From NCBI RefSeq assembly GCF_000701365.1, contig NZ_JNIK01000017.1, positions 124,001-188,000 on the forward strand: 64,000 nt of DNA, read 5' to 3'. The notes under the pieces were generated by a model. That model was given only the letters and a program-made list of their open reading frames with translations, was not told the DNA's origin and ran no database searches. This document shows positions 9,211 through 16,723 of the stretch, one piece after another. Within the stretch, counting starts at the first letter, position 1. Each line of letters opens with the position of its first letter. The position numbers were made by a program, and so were the translations under genes. This DNA is from Blastococcus sp. URHD0036 (GTDB lineage Bacteria > Actinomycetota > Actinomycetes > Mycobacteriales > Geodermatophilaceae).

Positions 9211-9241
9211 CACCCGGGTGACTGGTTCCGCGCCCGGGTGA
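9211..9241. promoter_or_regulatory. Paired CCCGGGTGA elements upstream of the GH13 operon
   Basis: CACCCGGGTGA at 9211-9221, whose first ten bases are self-complementary, is followed by GCCCGGGTGA at 9232-9241. The 21-bp spacing places both copies on the same DNA face. They lie directly upstream of the first gene of the minus-strand operon, so they could be a regulator-binding pair. This is inference from position and symmetry only. Confidence 0.3.
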
Positions 9242-9332
9242 TGCGGTCCCGCCTGCGACCCAGAGGGGTCCTCCCGTCAGGAGACAGGTAGACGCCCGGC
9301 TTCCTGTCTCATGTCCGCGAGATGGTGCCCTG

Positions 9333-10148
9333 GTGCCACACCTCGACCTCCGGCTCCCGGCGCACGCGTACTTCTTCGGGTTCGCGCAGACGGACGGCTG
9401 TTCTTACGCGGGCTCCGGTCAGAAGGGGCGCTTCTCGATCGAACTGTCCGTGCGGGACGAGGCCGTGCTGCATTCGTTCGCCGCGCTGTTCGATGTCTAT
9501 TCGCGGGTGTCATATCGCGATCGGACGACCAACTTCGGGCCGCATCGTTCGGCCGTGTGGACGGTGTCAGACCTCGCTTTCCGCCGGGAGCTGGTCGATC
9601 TAGGGCTGCCGAGCGGGCGCAAGGCGACGACGGTGGCACCACCCGCATCTCCGGTCAGTCTCCCGGACTACGTACGTGGCCTCGTCGACGGCGACGGCAG
9701 TGTGGGCCTCACTCGCACGGGACGACCGTTCATCAGCTTCGTGACCGCCAGTCAGTCGCTCGCCGAGTTCTTCTGCGCCCAGGCACTGGCGGTGGCTGGG
9801 GCTCATCGGGTGCCCCGTCGGAATTCTCGCGACGGTGTCTACAACCCGATGGTGGCAGGTGATCCCGCCGCTCCGTTCGCCGCGTGGCTGTATCCGGAAG
9901 GGTGCCTCGCGTTGGACCGCAAGCGGGAGTCGGCCGCGCGCGTGGCCTCGTGGACGAGGCCGGTGGACATGCGAGCGCGACCGGTCTGCGGTTCGCGCCG
10001 ATGGACGGCCGCAGAGGACGCTGACGTGTTCACCGGCTCGATCCGAGAGGCCGCCAGGCGGCTCGGTCGGAGCGAGAAGTCCGTGACCATCCGCCGTTCC
10101 CGGCTGCGGAGCGCGAGTCCCGTGCAGGAGCGTGTGGCCCGCGCCTGA
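9333..10148 (+). CDS. Stand-alone LAGLIDADG homing-endonuclease-like protein
   Basis: A protein of 271 residues with two LAGLIDADG-type motifs: YFFGFAQTDGCSY near residue 15 and YVRGLVDGDGSVG near residue 113. Both helices keep an acidic residue in the catalytic place (D of QTDG, D of DGDG), so a single-chain, double-motif nuclease is likely. The C-terminal 60 residues (SRRWTAAEDADVF, then EAARRLGRSEKSVTIRRSR) look like a Myb/SANT-type or HTH DNA-binding segment. No intron or intein is visible around it, so it is free-standing. GTG at 9333 was chosen; an ATG at 9322 is out of frame. Its GC content looks slightly lower than its neighbours, which fits acquisition by transfer. Confidence 0.8.
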   Translation: MPHLDLRLPAHAYFFGFAQTDGCSYAGSGQKGRFSIELSVRDEAVLHSFAALFDVYSRVSYRDRTTNFGPHRSAVWTVSDLAFRRELVDLGLPSGRKATTVAPPASPVSLPDYVRGLVDGDGSVGLTRTGRPFISFVTASQSLAEFFCAQALAVAGAHRVPRRNSRDGVYNPMVAGDPAAPFAAWLYPEGCLALDRKRESAARVASWTRPVDMRARPVCGSRRWTAAEDADVFTGSIREAARRLGRSEKSVTIRRSRLRSASPVQERVARA

Positions 10149-10181
10149 CGGATGGGCCTGCGCCAGGGGTCAACGCCTCTT

Positions 10182-10214
10182 TGTGCTCTGAGTCGCCCGA
10201 GAACTCAGAGCACA
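10182..10214. terminator. Hairpin, 12-bp stem (GTGCTCTG family)
   Basis: TGTGCTCTGAGT at 10182-10193 pairs perfectly with ACTCAGAGCACA at 10203-10214 across a 9-nt loop. It lies 33 nt after the LAGLIDADG stop and probably ends that transcript. It shares the GTGCTCTG/CAGAGCAC core with the hairpin at 10239-10280. Confidence 0.6.
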
Positions 10215-10238
10215 GGGACACGACGGATCCCCCTGCGG

Positions 10239-10280
10239 ACGCTCGTGCTCTGCCCACCATCGTGGGCAGAGCACGAGCGT
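10239..10280. terminator. Hairpin, 19-bp perfect stem (GTGCTCTG family)
   Basis: The arms at 10239-10257 and 10262-10280 are exact reverse complements around the 4-nt loop CATC; the left arm reads ACGCTCGTGCTCTGCCCAC. It lies 16 nt downstream of the convergent SDR stop, so it most likely terminates that gene. The two tandem hairpins share the eight-base core and look like one palindromic repeat type that diverged. Confidence 0.65.
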
Positions 10281-10296
10281 GCCGGGACCGACCTGG

Positions 10297-11046
10297 TCAG
10301 GCAGCGAAGTCCGACAGCTGGGCGAGGACGTCGCCGGTGCGGCCGTCGGCCTCGGCGAAGCGGAGGAACCGCACCCGCTCGACCAGGACCTCGTCGGCGT
10401 CGGGCCGCTCGGCCAGCAGAGCCATGACCTCGTCGAGGAACTCCTCGAGCGGCATGGCGTGCGAGGAGTCGCGCTGGCCCATGAGCTCGGTCCGCACCGC
10501 CGGCGGCACCAGCTCGGTGACCTGCACGGGCCCGCCGGCGAGCTGGACGCGCAGCGCCTGGGTGTAGGAGTGCACGGCCGCCTTGGTGGCGCTGTAGGTC
10601 GGGGTGAGCGGCATCGGCACGAAGCCGAGGCCCGACGACACGGTCATCACCGTGGCGGCCGGCCGGCGCAGCAGCGCGGGCAGGAACGCGTCGATGCTGC
10701 GGATGGTCCCCAGCAGGTTCGTGGCGACGGTGCGCTCGGCGACCTCGACGTGGGCCGGGTCGGCGAGGTCTTCGGGCAGCATGATCCCGGCGGTCGTGAT
10801 CACCGTGTCCAGGTCCGGGTGGGCGGCCAGGACCGCCTCGGCCGCGGCGGCGATCGACGCGGGATCGGTGACGTCGATCTGCTGGGTGCCCAGCCCCGGG
10901 TGCTCGGCCGCGAGGGAGGCGAGCCGGTCGGTCCGCCGTCCGCCGACGACGACGGTGCTGCCGGCGGCCATCAGCCGCAGCGCGAGGCCCAGGCCGATGC
11001 CGGAGGTGCCGCCGGTGATGAAGACGGTGCTGCGTGTGGTGTCCAT
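10297..11046 (-). CDS. SDR family oxidoreductase (DltE-like)
   Basis: A short-chain dehydrogenase of 249 residues. The cofactor motif is TGGTSGIG at about residues 11-18, the catalytic Ser is in TVSSGLG and the catalytic pair is YSATK. The sequence LRVQLAGGPVQVTELVPPAV after the active site resembles the DltE/YdfG-like branch. It is transcribed away from the MmyB-type regulator gene at 11147, and a 27-bp inverted repeat lies between them. This layout is common for SDR genes controlled by a neighbouring XRE-type repressor. The substrate is unknown. Confidence 0.87.
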   Translation of the reverse strand: MDTTRSTVFITGGTSGIGLGLALRLMAAGSTVVVGGRRTDRLASLAAEHPGLGTQQIDVTDPASIAAAAEAVLAAHPDLDTVITTAGIMLPEDLADPAHVEVAERTVATNLLGTIRSIDAFLPALLRRPAATVMTVSSGLGFVPMPLTPTYSATKAAVHSYTQALRVQLAGGPVQVTELVPPAVRTELMGQRDSSHAMPLEEFLDEVMALLAERPDADEVLVERVRFLRFAEADGRTGDVLAQLSDFAA

Positions 11047-11090
11047 GCCCCGACCCTCCGCCGCCGCCCGAGCGCCGGGCAGAGAGCGGT

Positions 11091-11117
11091 CATCCAGGGA
11101 TCGGCGGTCCCTGGATG
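11091..11117. promoter_or_regulatory. Operator-like inverted repeat between SDR and regulator genes
   Basis: CATCCAGGGA at 11091-11100 and TCCCTGGATG at 11108-11117 form a perfect 10-bp inverted repeat with a 7-bp spacer. It is 45 bp from the SDR start and 30 bp from the regulator start, so one bound dimer could control both divergent promoters. Confidence 0.6.
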
Positions 11118-11146
11118 GCGCCACGGCGGGCGGGGAGGATGGCGGC

Positions 11147-11986
11147 GTGGACCGAACGGGGCTGGCCGGCTTCCTGCGCGCCCGGCGGGAGCGGCTGCAG
11201 CCGGGTGACGTCGGGCTGCCCGCGGGAGCGCGCCGCCGCACCGCCGGGCTGCGCCGCGAGGAGGTGGCGGCACTGGCCACGATGTCGACCGATTACTACA
11301 CGCGGCTGGAGCAGCAGCGCGGGCCGCAGCCGTCTGAGCAGATGCTCTCGGCGATCGCCCGGGCACTGCGGCTGACGCTCGACGAGCGCGACCACCTGTT
11401 CCGCCTCGCCGGGCACAACGCGCCGCTGCGGATGCGCGCCACCGATCACGTCGCACCCGCGCTGCAGCGGGTGTTCGACCGGCTGGACGACACCCCCGCG
11501 CTGGTGCTCTCGGACCTCGCCGAGACGCTGCTGCAGAACCGCCTGGCGACCGCGCTGCTCGGCGACGAGACCCGCCACACCGGCCTGGCCCGCAGCGCCT
11601 TCTACCGCTGGTTCACCGACCCGGACGCCCGCAGTCGCTACCCGGAGGCCGACCACCCGCGGCAGAGCCGGCTGCAGGCCGCGGGGCTGAGGGCGGCCCT
11701 GAGCGCCGGCGCCTCGACGGCGCGGGCCACCGAGATCGTCGACCGCCTGTTGGCGGTGAGTCCCGAGTTCGCGCAGGTGTGGGGGCGCCACGACGTCGGC
11801 AAGCGGTTCGAGGACGCGAAGACGCTCGTGCACCCGGAGCTCGGCCCGATCGACGTCGACTGCCAGGCGCTGTTCACCGAGAACCAGGGCCAGGTGCTGC
11901 TCGTGCTGACCGCCGCCCCGGGCACCGAGGCCGCCGAGAAGCTGGCGCTGCTGTCGGTGATCGGCGAGCAGCAGTTCAGCGTCTGA
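11147..11986 (+). CDS. XRE-family regulator with MmyB-like ligand-binding domain
   Basis: A transcription factor of 279 residues. The N-terminal HTH includes LRREEVAALATMSTDYYTRL and EQMLSAIARALRLTLDERDH, the usual opening of the MmyB-like family. Residues about 110-270 form the MmyB-like PAS-type ligand domain, with ALVLSDLAETLLQN and a region ending LLSVIGEQQFSV. GTG at 11147 has GGGGAGG about 8 nt upstream and replaces a longer open frame. It probably represses itself and the divergent SDR through the palindrome at 11091-11117. The ligand may be a fatty acid or another small molecule, by family analogy. Confidence 0.87.
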   Translation: MDRTGLAGFLRARRERLQPGDVGLPAGARRRTAGLRREEVAALATMSTDYYTRLEQQRGPQPSEQMLSAIARALRLTLDERDHLFRLAGHNAPLRMRATDHVAPALQRVFDRLDDTPALVLSDLAETLLQNRLATALLGDETRHTGLARSAFYRWFTDPDARSRYPEADHPRQSRLQAAGLRAALSAGASTARATEIVDRLLAVSPEFAQVWGRHDVGKRFEDAKTLVHPELGPIDVDCQALFTENQGQVLLVLTAAPGTEAAEKLALLSVIGEQQFSV

Positions 11987-12007
11987 GGCAGCCCCTACGG
12001 TTCCCTC

Positions 12008-12460
12008 GTGGAGACACTGCCGCGGATCGACGAGCACGAGGTGGTCATCGCCGCGCCGCCCGCCGTCACGTGGGCCGCCGTGCTCTCGACGCTGCGCGGC
12101 ACCTTCGCCGCACCCGGCGCGGCGGCCGTCGCCCGGGTGCTCGGCTGCGAACCGCGGGGGACGTCCGGCTGGGCGCGGCCCGCCGTCGGCTCCACCGTCC
12201 CGGGCTTCGCGATCGTCACGGCGGAGGAACCGCGGCTGCTCGTGGTGGCCGGCCGGCACCGGTTCTCCCGCTACGGGATCGTGGCCCGGCTGTCGCCGTC
12301 CGGCAGCGGCACGCGGGTGGTGCTGGAGAGCCGGGCGGAGTTCCCCGCGCTGGCCGGGCGGGCCTACCGGCTGGCCGTGATCGGCAGCGGTGGGCACGTC
12401 GTCGCGGTCCGGCGGCTGCTCTCCGGGATCCGCCGGGCCGCGGAGAGCTCGCCGTCCTAG
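12008..12460 (+). CDS. SRPBCC (START-like) family protein
   Basis: A protein of 150 residues with the opening typical of polyketide cyclase/SRPBCC proteins (HEVVIAAPPAVTWAAV) and alternating strands through SRYGIVARLSPSGSGTRVVLES. The C-terminal helix is RAYRLAVIGSGGHVVAVRRLL. This fold makes a hydrophobic pocket for small ligands. The GTG start is 21 nt after the regulator's stop, so it may be cotranscribed with it. No catalytic residue set is obvious; the function is unassigned. Confidence 0.72.
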   Translation: METLPRIDEHEVVIAAPPAVTWAAVLSTLRGTFAAPGAAAVARVLGCEPRGTSGWARPAVGSTVPGFAIVTAEEPRLLVVAGRHRFSRYGIVARLSPSGSGTRVVLESRAEFPALAGRAYRLAVIGSGGHVVAVRRLLSGIRRAAESSPS

Positions 12461-12470
12461 TGTCCGGTCC

Positions 12471-13370
12471 ATGGCGGAACGAGAGCTGCGGACGGTCCTG
12501 ACGGGTGGCGGGTTCTTCGAGGGCCCGCGCTGGCACGACGGCACCTGGTGGGTGTCGGACTTCTACCGCCACACGGTCAGCCGGGTGACGGCCGACGGTC
12601 AGGAGACCGTCCTGTTCGAGGTGGAGAACCAGCCCTCCGGGCTCGGCTGGCTGCCCGACGGCTCGCTGGTGATCGTGTCGATGAAGGACCAGAAGCTGCT
12701 GCGGTTCGCCGACGGCGAGCTGTCCACCTACGCGGACCTGGCCGCGCACTGCGGCGGGCACCTCAACGACCTCGTGGTCGACGCCCACGGCCGGGTGTTC
12801 GTGGGCGACTTCGGCTTCGACCTGATGGGCGGCGGTGACGCGCGGCCGGCGACGCTCAAGCGGGTCGACCCCGACGGCTCGGTGCACGTCGTCGCCGACG
12901 GCCTGCGGTTCCCGAACGGCTCGGTGATCACCCCGGACGGCGGCACGCTCGTGGTCGGCGAGACGCTCGGCAACCGCTACACCGCCTTCGACCTGGCCGA
13001 CGACGGGACGCTGTCCAACCGGCGGATCTGGGCGTCGCTGGGCGACGAGGTCACGGGGACGACGACCGAGGAGGTGCTCGGCCAGGTCGTCGTCGCCCCG
13101 GACGGGTGCGCGCTCGACGCCGAGGGGCACATCTGGGCAGCCGACGCGGTGGGCGGCCGGGTCGCGCGGATCGCCCCGGGCGGGTCGATCGTGGAGTCGG
13201 TGTCCGCACCGGAGGGGCTGGGCGTGTTCGCCTGCATGCTCGGCGGCGAGGACGGGACGACGCTGCTGATGTGCTGCGCGCCGGACTTCTACGAGCACAA
13301 CCGGGCGCCGGTGCGCGAGGCCGTGCTCGTGGCGACCGAGGTGGGCGTCGCCCACGCCGGACGCCCCTGA
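12471..13370 (+). CDS. SMP-30/gluconolactonase-family lactonase
   Basis: A six-bladed beta-propeller hydrolase of 299 residues. Metal ligands of the family are in place: Glu of FFEGPRW (near residue 18), Asn of HLNDLVVD (near 101) and Asp of PDGCALDAEGHIWAADA (near 210). These bind Ca2+ or Zn2+ and open sugar or other lactones. The ATG at 12471 starts 10 nt after the SRPBCC stop, suggesting one transcript. No signal peptide is seen, so it acts in the cytoplasm. Confidence 0.87.
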   Translation: MAERELRTVLTGGGFFEGPRWHDGTWWVSDFYRHTVSRVTADGQETVLFEVENQPSGLGWLPDGSLVIVSMKDQKLLRFADGELSTYADLAAHCGGHLNDLVVDAHGRVFVGDFGFDLMGGGDARPATLKRVDPDGSVHVVADGLRFPNGSVITPDGGTLVVGETLGNRYTAFDLADDGTLSNRRIWASLGDEVTGTTTEEVLGQVVVAPDGCALDAEGHIWAADAVGGRVARIAPGGSIVESVSAPEGLGVFACMLGGEDGTTLLMCCAPDFYEHNRAPVREAVLVATEVGVAHAGRP

Positions 13371-13423
13371 GCACCTCCCGTCGCCCGCCGTTCGCGGGTC
13401 CGTTCGACGTTCGTGAGGGAGCC

Positions 13424-13437
13424 GTCACACCTGTGAC
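13424..13437. promoter_or_regulatory. GTCACA-CC-TGTGAC palindrome upstream of the PHA synthase gene
   Basis: A perfect 6-bp inverted repeat with a 2-nt centre, 88 bp before the start of phaC. It may be a regulator site. It is not a CRP/GlxR site, because the TGTGA and TCACA half-sites are in the opposite order. Confidence 0.35.
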
Positions 13438-13525
13438 ACATCCCCTCCCCAGACTGGGTCCTAAGGCCCGGGACGAGGGTGGGCCGCCCTCCCTAGCGTC
13501 AGCGGAACCGACGAATGGAGACGGC

Positions 13526-15205
13526 GTGACGGCAGTCCAGCACCCATCGACCGGCACCACCCCCTCGACCCCGCTGCCGCGGCTGCAGGCCGCGCCGGAG
13601 CCCGAGCGGCGCCGGCGCGGCCCGGCGGTCGTCGCTGGATCGCTGGCCGTCGGGGAGGAGACCGTCCGGCTCGGCCGCGAGCTCGCCGCCATCACCCTCG
13701 GCGTCGAACGCGAGCTCGCGGGGACCGCCGACAAGCGGTTCGCCGACCCGGCCTGGAGCGGCCATCCCGGCTACCGCCGCCTCGGGCAGGGCTACCTGGC
13801 GTGGTCGGCGTCGCTGGACCGGCTGGTCGACCGCTACGAGGCCGGCGGTGCCGGCTGGCGGGAGGTGGAGCGCGCCCGGTTCGCGGTGCGCGCCCTGGCC
13901 GCCGCCGCGTCGCCCACCAACACGCTGGCCGGCAACCCGGCGGCGCTGAAGAAGGCCCTCGAGACCGGCGGGCGCAGCGTCGTCCGCGGGGTGGGCCAGA
14001 TGCTCACCGACGTCCGGACCAACGGCGGCCTGCCGGCCCTCTGCGACCCGACGGCGTTCGGCGTCGGGCGGAACCTGGCGACCACCCGGGGCGCCGTCGT
14101 CTACCGGGACGACGTCATCGAGCTCATCCAGTACGCCCCGGCGACGCCCGACGTGCACGCGCGGCCGCTGCTCGTCGTCCCCCCGGTGATCAACCGCTAC
14201 TACCTGCTCGACCTGCGGGCGGGACGCAGCTTCATCGAGCACGCCGTCGGCAAGGGGTTCCAGACCTTCGTCGTCAGCTGGCGCAACCCCAGCAAGCAGA
14301 ACGCGCACTGGGACCTGGACACGTACACCGAGCGGCTGCGCCGGGCCGTGGCGGTCATGAAGGAGGTGACCGGCTCCCCCGACGTCAACATGGTCGGGTT
14401 CTGCGCCGGAGGCATCCTGCAGACCCTGCTGCTCAACCACCTGGCCGCAGTGGACGACCGCAGCGTGCACAGCGCCGCGTACGGCGTGACGCTGCTGGAC
14501 TTCGGCGAGCGGGCGCCCATCGGCGCGTTCGCCGGGAAGTGGGTGACCGGCGTGGCCCGGCGGCTGTCGCGGGCGCGCGGCGTGCTCGGCGGGAAGTCGC
14601 TGGGCTCGGTGTTCAGCTTCATGAAGCCCAACGACCTGGTCTTCGACGGCCTGGTGTCGCAGTGGCTGCAGGGCGAGCCCGTGCCGGCGTTCGACGTCCT
14701 GGCGTGGAACGCGGACGCGCCGAACCTGCCGGCCCGGCTGCACGACCAGTTCCTCGGCTTCTTCCGGGACAACTCGCTCGTCCAGCCCGGCGCGCTGACC
14801 GTCCTGGGGTCACCGGTCGACCTGGGCGAGATCACCGTCCCGACGTTCGTGACCGGTGCCATCACCGACCACCTCACGCCCTGGCGGGGCTGCTACCGGA
14901 CCTCGCGGCTGCTGTCGGGGCCGAGCACCTTCGTACTGAGCAACGGCGGGCACATCCAGAGCCTGGTCAACCCGCCCGGCAACCCCAAGGCGAAGCACTG
15001 GGTCGGCGGGGAGGCGGTCGCCGATCCCGAGGAGTGGCGGGCCGCCGCCGAGGAGCGGACCGGCAGCTGGTGGGAGACGTGGGCGGACTGGACGGCGGTG
15101 CGATCCGGTCCGCAGGTGCCGGCCCCGGAGACGCTGGGCAGCGACCGGCACCCGGCACTCACGCCGGCCCCCGGTCTGTACGTGCTGGACAAGACGCCGG
15201 CCTGA
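13526..15205 (+). CDS. phaC: Poly(3-hydroxyalkanoate) synthase
   Basis: PHA synthase polymerises 3-hydroxyacyl-CoA into storage polyester on granule surfaces. The protein has 559 residues, the class I/II size. The lipase-like box reads GFCAGG with the catalytic Cys at residue 293, the catalytic Asp is in TDHLTPW (residue 448) and the His in NGGHIQS (residue 476). The N-terminal PhaC_N domain includes LAGNPAALKKALETGG, and NRYYLLDLRAGRSFIEH precedes the fold core. GTG at 13526 has GGAG 5 nt upstream. No phaA, phaB or phasin gene is adjacent. A strong hairpin at 15216 ends the transcript. Confidence 0.93.
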   Translation: MTAVQHPSTGTTPSTPLPRLQAAPEPERRRRGPAVVAGSLAVGEETVRLGRELAAITLGVERELAGTADKRFADPAWSGHPGYRRLGQGYLAWSASLDRLVDRYEAGGAGWREVERARFAVRALAAAASPTNTLAGNPAALKKALETGGRSVVRGVGQMLTDVRTNGGLPALCDPTAFGVGRNLATTRGAVVYRDDVIELIQYAPATPDVHARPLLVVPPVINRYYLLDLRAGRSFIEHAVGKGFQTFVVSWRNPSKQNAHWDLDTYTERLRRAVAVMKEVTGSPDVNMVGFCAGGILQTLLLNHLAAVDDRSVHSAAYGVTLLDFGERAPIGAFAGKWVTGVARRLSRARGVLGGKSLGSVFSFMKPNDLVFDGLVSQWLQGEPVPAFDVLAWNADAPNLPARLHDQFLGFFRDNSLVQPGALTVLGSPVDLGEITVPTFVTGAITDHLTPWRGCYRTSRLLSGPSTFVLSNGGHIQSLVNPPGNPKAKHWVGGEAVADPEEWRAAAEERTGSWWETWADWTAVRSGPQVPAPETLGSDRHPALTPAPGLYVLDKTPA

Positions 15206-15215
15206 CCCCCGAACC

Positions 15216-15257
15216 ACAGCGACCCCCGTCCGGCGGCTGCCGGGCGGGGGTCGCTGC
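15216..15257. terminator. Strong hairpin terminator, copy 1 of a duplicated sequence
   Basis: CAGCGACCCCCGTCCGGC at 15217-15234 pairs with 15239-15256 (18 bp, one G-U) across the loop GGCT. It lies between the convergent phaC and PASTA-lipoprotein genes. The 42 bases from 15216 to 15257 recur exactly at 15963-16004. Confidence 0.8.
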
Positions 15258-15274
15258 GTGGGCCGTGGCGCGGA

Positions 15275-15796
15275 TCAGGGACAGCGCTCCTCGCGCTTGA
15301 CCACGCCGAAGTCGATGGAGCCCTCGACGTCGCCGGTCACCTGCTGGCCGGCCGGGATGTTCTGCGTGCAGACCATCCAGTTCGAGTCGACGACCTGGTT
15401 GCGGCTGCCGAGCAAGTCGTGAGAGACGCTCAGGAACACGCCGTTGGTCTGGACCTGGTTCTGCGCCGTCTGCAGGTCGAGGCCGACGAGGTCGGGCATG
15501 ACGAAGTCCACGCCCGGGTCCACGGCGGACGACGGTGCGGGAGCCGGCGCCGGGGCGGTCGCGGTGTCACTCGTGACCGGCGGGGCGGCCGCGGCGGAGG
15601 TGCTGGATCCCTCGGCGGCCGAGGCAGAGCTCACGACGGGGTCGTCGTCTTCCTTGCTGCAGGCGGAACCGGCGGCCGCGACGAGGACGAGGAGCGCCCC
15701 CGCGACGAAGCGGGTGCGGCGCGAGGCGGGCCGGGTGGCGGGGATGTGCGGCTCGTTGGCCGGGTCGAACTCGAGTGTGGTGGATGCCTGGTACAT
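15275..15796 (-). CDS. PASTA-domain-like lipoprotein
   Basis: A protein of 173 residues with a hydrophobic segment (FVAGALLVLVAAAGSAC, about residues 31-47) that ends in a Cys, a plausible though not classical lipobox; the 30-residue N-region before it is long. A Ser/Ala/Pro-rich linker (about 55-95) follows. The C-terminal 70 residues match a PASTA-like repeat (FVMPDLVGLDLQTAQNQVQ, then CTQNIPAGQQV). PASTA domains bind peptidoglycan or related ligands. ATG at 15796 has GGGGAG just upstream. A candidate promoter lies at 15919-15947, and hairpins bracket the gene. Confidence 0.75.
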   Translation of the reverse strand: MYQASTTLEFDPANEPHIPATRPASRRTRFVAGALLVLVAAAGSACSKEDDDPVVSSASAAEGSSTSAAAAPPVTSDTATAPAPAPAPSSAVDPGVDFVMPDLVGLDLQTAQNQVQTNGVFLSVSHDLLGSRNQVVDSNWMVCTQNIPAGQQVTGDVEGSIDFGVVKREERCP

Positions 15797-15918
15797 GAGC
15801 TCCCCGTGAGGTGGTGCGGTGCGCCGGGGCGTCGGAGTCAGCGCGACCCACCGCCCCCGCACGTGGTCGACCGACCCTCACACGCCGTCGGCCCGCACTC
15901 GGGGAGGTGCGGCCCCAT

Positions 15919-15947
15919 TGAGTACCGGAACACCACCGCAGTCCCAA
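15919..15947 (-). promoter_or_regulatory. Candidate promoter for the PASTA-like lipoprotein
   Basis: On the minus strand TTGGGA (15947-15942), a 17-nt spacer and TACTCA (15924-15919) form a reasonable -35/-10 pair. A transcript from here would have a leader of about 115 nt. Spacing is ideal, but the hexamers are only partial matches. Confidence 0.35.
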
Positions 15948-15962
15948 TGGCCCCTCGGAGGG

Positions 15963-16004
15963 ACAGCGACCCCCGTCCGGCGGCTGCCGGGCGGGGGTCG
16001 CTGC
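15963..16004. terminator. Strong hairpin terminator, copy 2 of a duplicated sequence
   Basis: Identical over 42 bases to 15216-15257. On the minus strand it lies 17 nt beyond the stop of the small gene at 16022-16180, so it most likely terminates that gene and insulates the lipoprotein promoter. Confidence 0.8.
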
Positions 16005-16021
16005 ATGCGGAGCGCGGGAGG

Positions 16022-16180
16022 TCAGCGGACGGGGCCGCGACCCTTTCCGCCATTGCTGCGCTTCTGCTGCCACTGGGCGAACATCTGCTTCGCCTTCTCC
16101 TGGTTCTGCGGCTTGCGGGCCTCCTGCAGGACCTTCGCAGCGATGCCAGAGGCCACGAGCTTGCGGAACATGCCGGGCAC
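16022..16180 (-). CDS. Small conserved-looking basic protein, 52 aa
   Basis: GTG at 16180 with AGGAGG five to six nt upstream gives a 52-residue protein beginning VPGMFRKLVASGIAAKVL, then EARKPQNQEKAKQMF, then a basic, glycine-rich tail. An internal ATG at 16171 would give 49 residues. A good ribosome site, a helix-forming sequence with EARKPQNQ and a dedicated terminator at 15963-16004 argue that it is real despite its size. No function can be assigned. Confidence 0.6.
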   Translation of the reverse strand: MPGMFRKLVASGIAAKVLQEARKPQNQEKAKQMFAQWQQKRSNGGKGRGPVR

Positions 16181-16546
16181 AGGGCCCTCCTTCTCTCCGT
16201 GGACTGTCTGTCCGTCCCCCTCAAGATGCCCACCGGCCGGTTGGGTCAACCGCCCGCCGTGCAGCCGGGACGTCCTGCCAACGCGCGACGACTCTCCGTG
16301 GTGCCGTGCCGGAACACGAGGATTACAGCGATCGATGGGCCACCGGTCGCGCCTCGAGGCGCCGGCGAGGCGTCGTACCGGCTGGTCAACGCTTCGACAG
16401 GCCTCCGCGACACGCCGACCGCCTGGCGACGTCGTCTCGGCGAGTCTGGTGCGGCGCCCGTCAGCCGCGATCCGCGGACCCACCTACGTTCATGCCGTCC
16501 GTCGGGGCCTCACCCGTCGCCCAGAAGTCGGCGACACCCGTCGGAC
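16181..16546. other. Gene-free leader region upstream of the riboswitch
   Basis: About 366 bases without a convincing coding frame lie between the small minus-strand gene and the riboswitch. The region must carry promoters for the small gene and for the riboswitch-NlpC/P60 transcript, but no good -35/-10 pair stands out. Confidence 0.5.
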
Positions 16547-16693
16547 ACCGCCGAACCGGGCAGCGACAGAGCTCGCCGCCCGGACCGGGGACCCACCGAA
16601 CCAGTGGGGTGAAGCGCTGCGCCGGGACGTCGACGTCCCGGGCAGGCCGGGCGATTCCCGCGTCCGAACCCGTCAGCTAACCCGGTAGGCGGT
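16547..16693 (+). ncRNA. c-di-AMP (ydaO/yuaA) riboswitch
   Basis: The conserved blocks of the ydaO/yuaA class occur in order. ACCGCC (16547-16552) can pair with GGCGGT (16688-16693) as the closing helix and is followed by GAACC. Then come CGGGGACCCA near 16585 and GGGGTGAAGC near 16606. The 3' block CCGAACCCGTCAGCTAACCC, then GGTAGGCGG, closes it. It ends about 13 nt before the ribosome site of the NlpC/P60 gene. In actinobacteria this class turns cell-wall hydrolase genes off when c-di-AMP is high. The assignment rests on sequence blocks, without a covariance search. Confidence 0.88.
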
Positions 16694-16723
16694 ACACGGA
16701 GAAACAAGGAGAACCCGTCGTCC

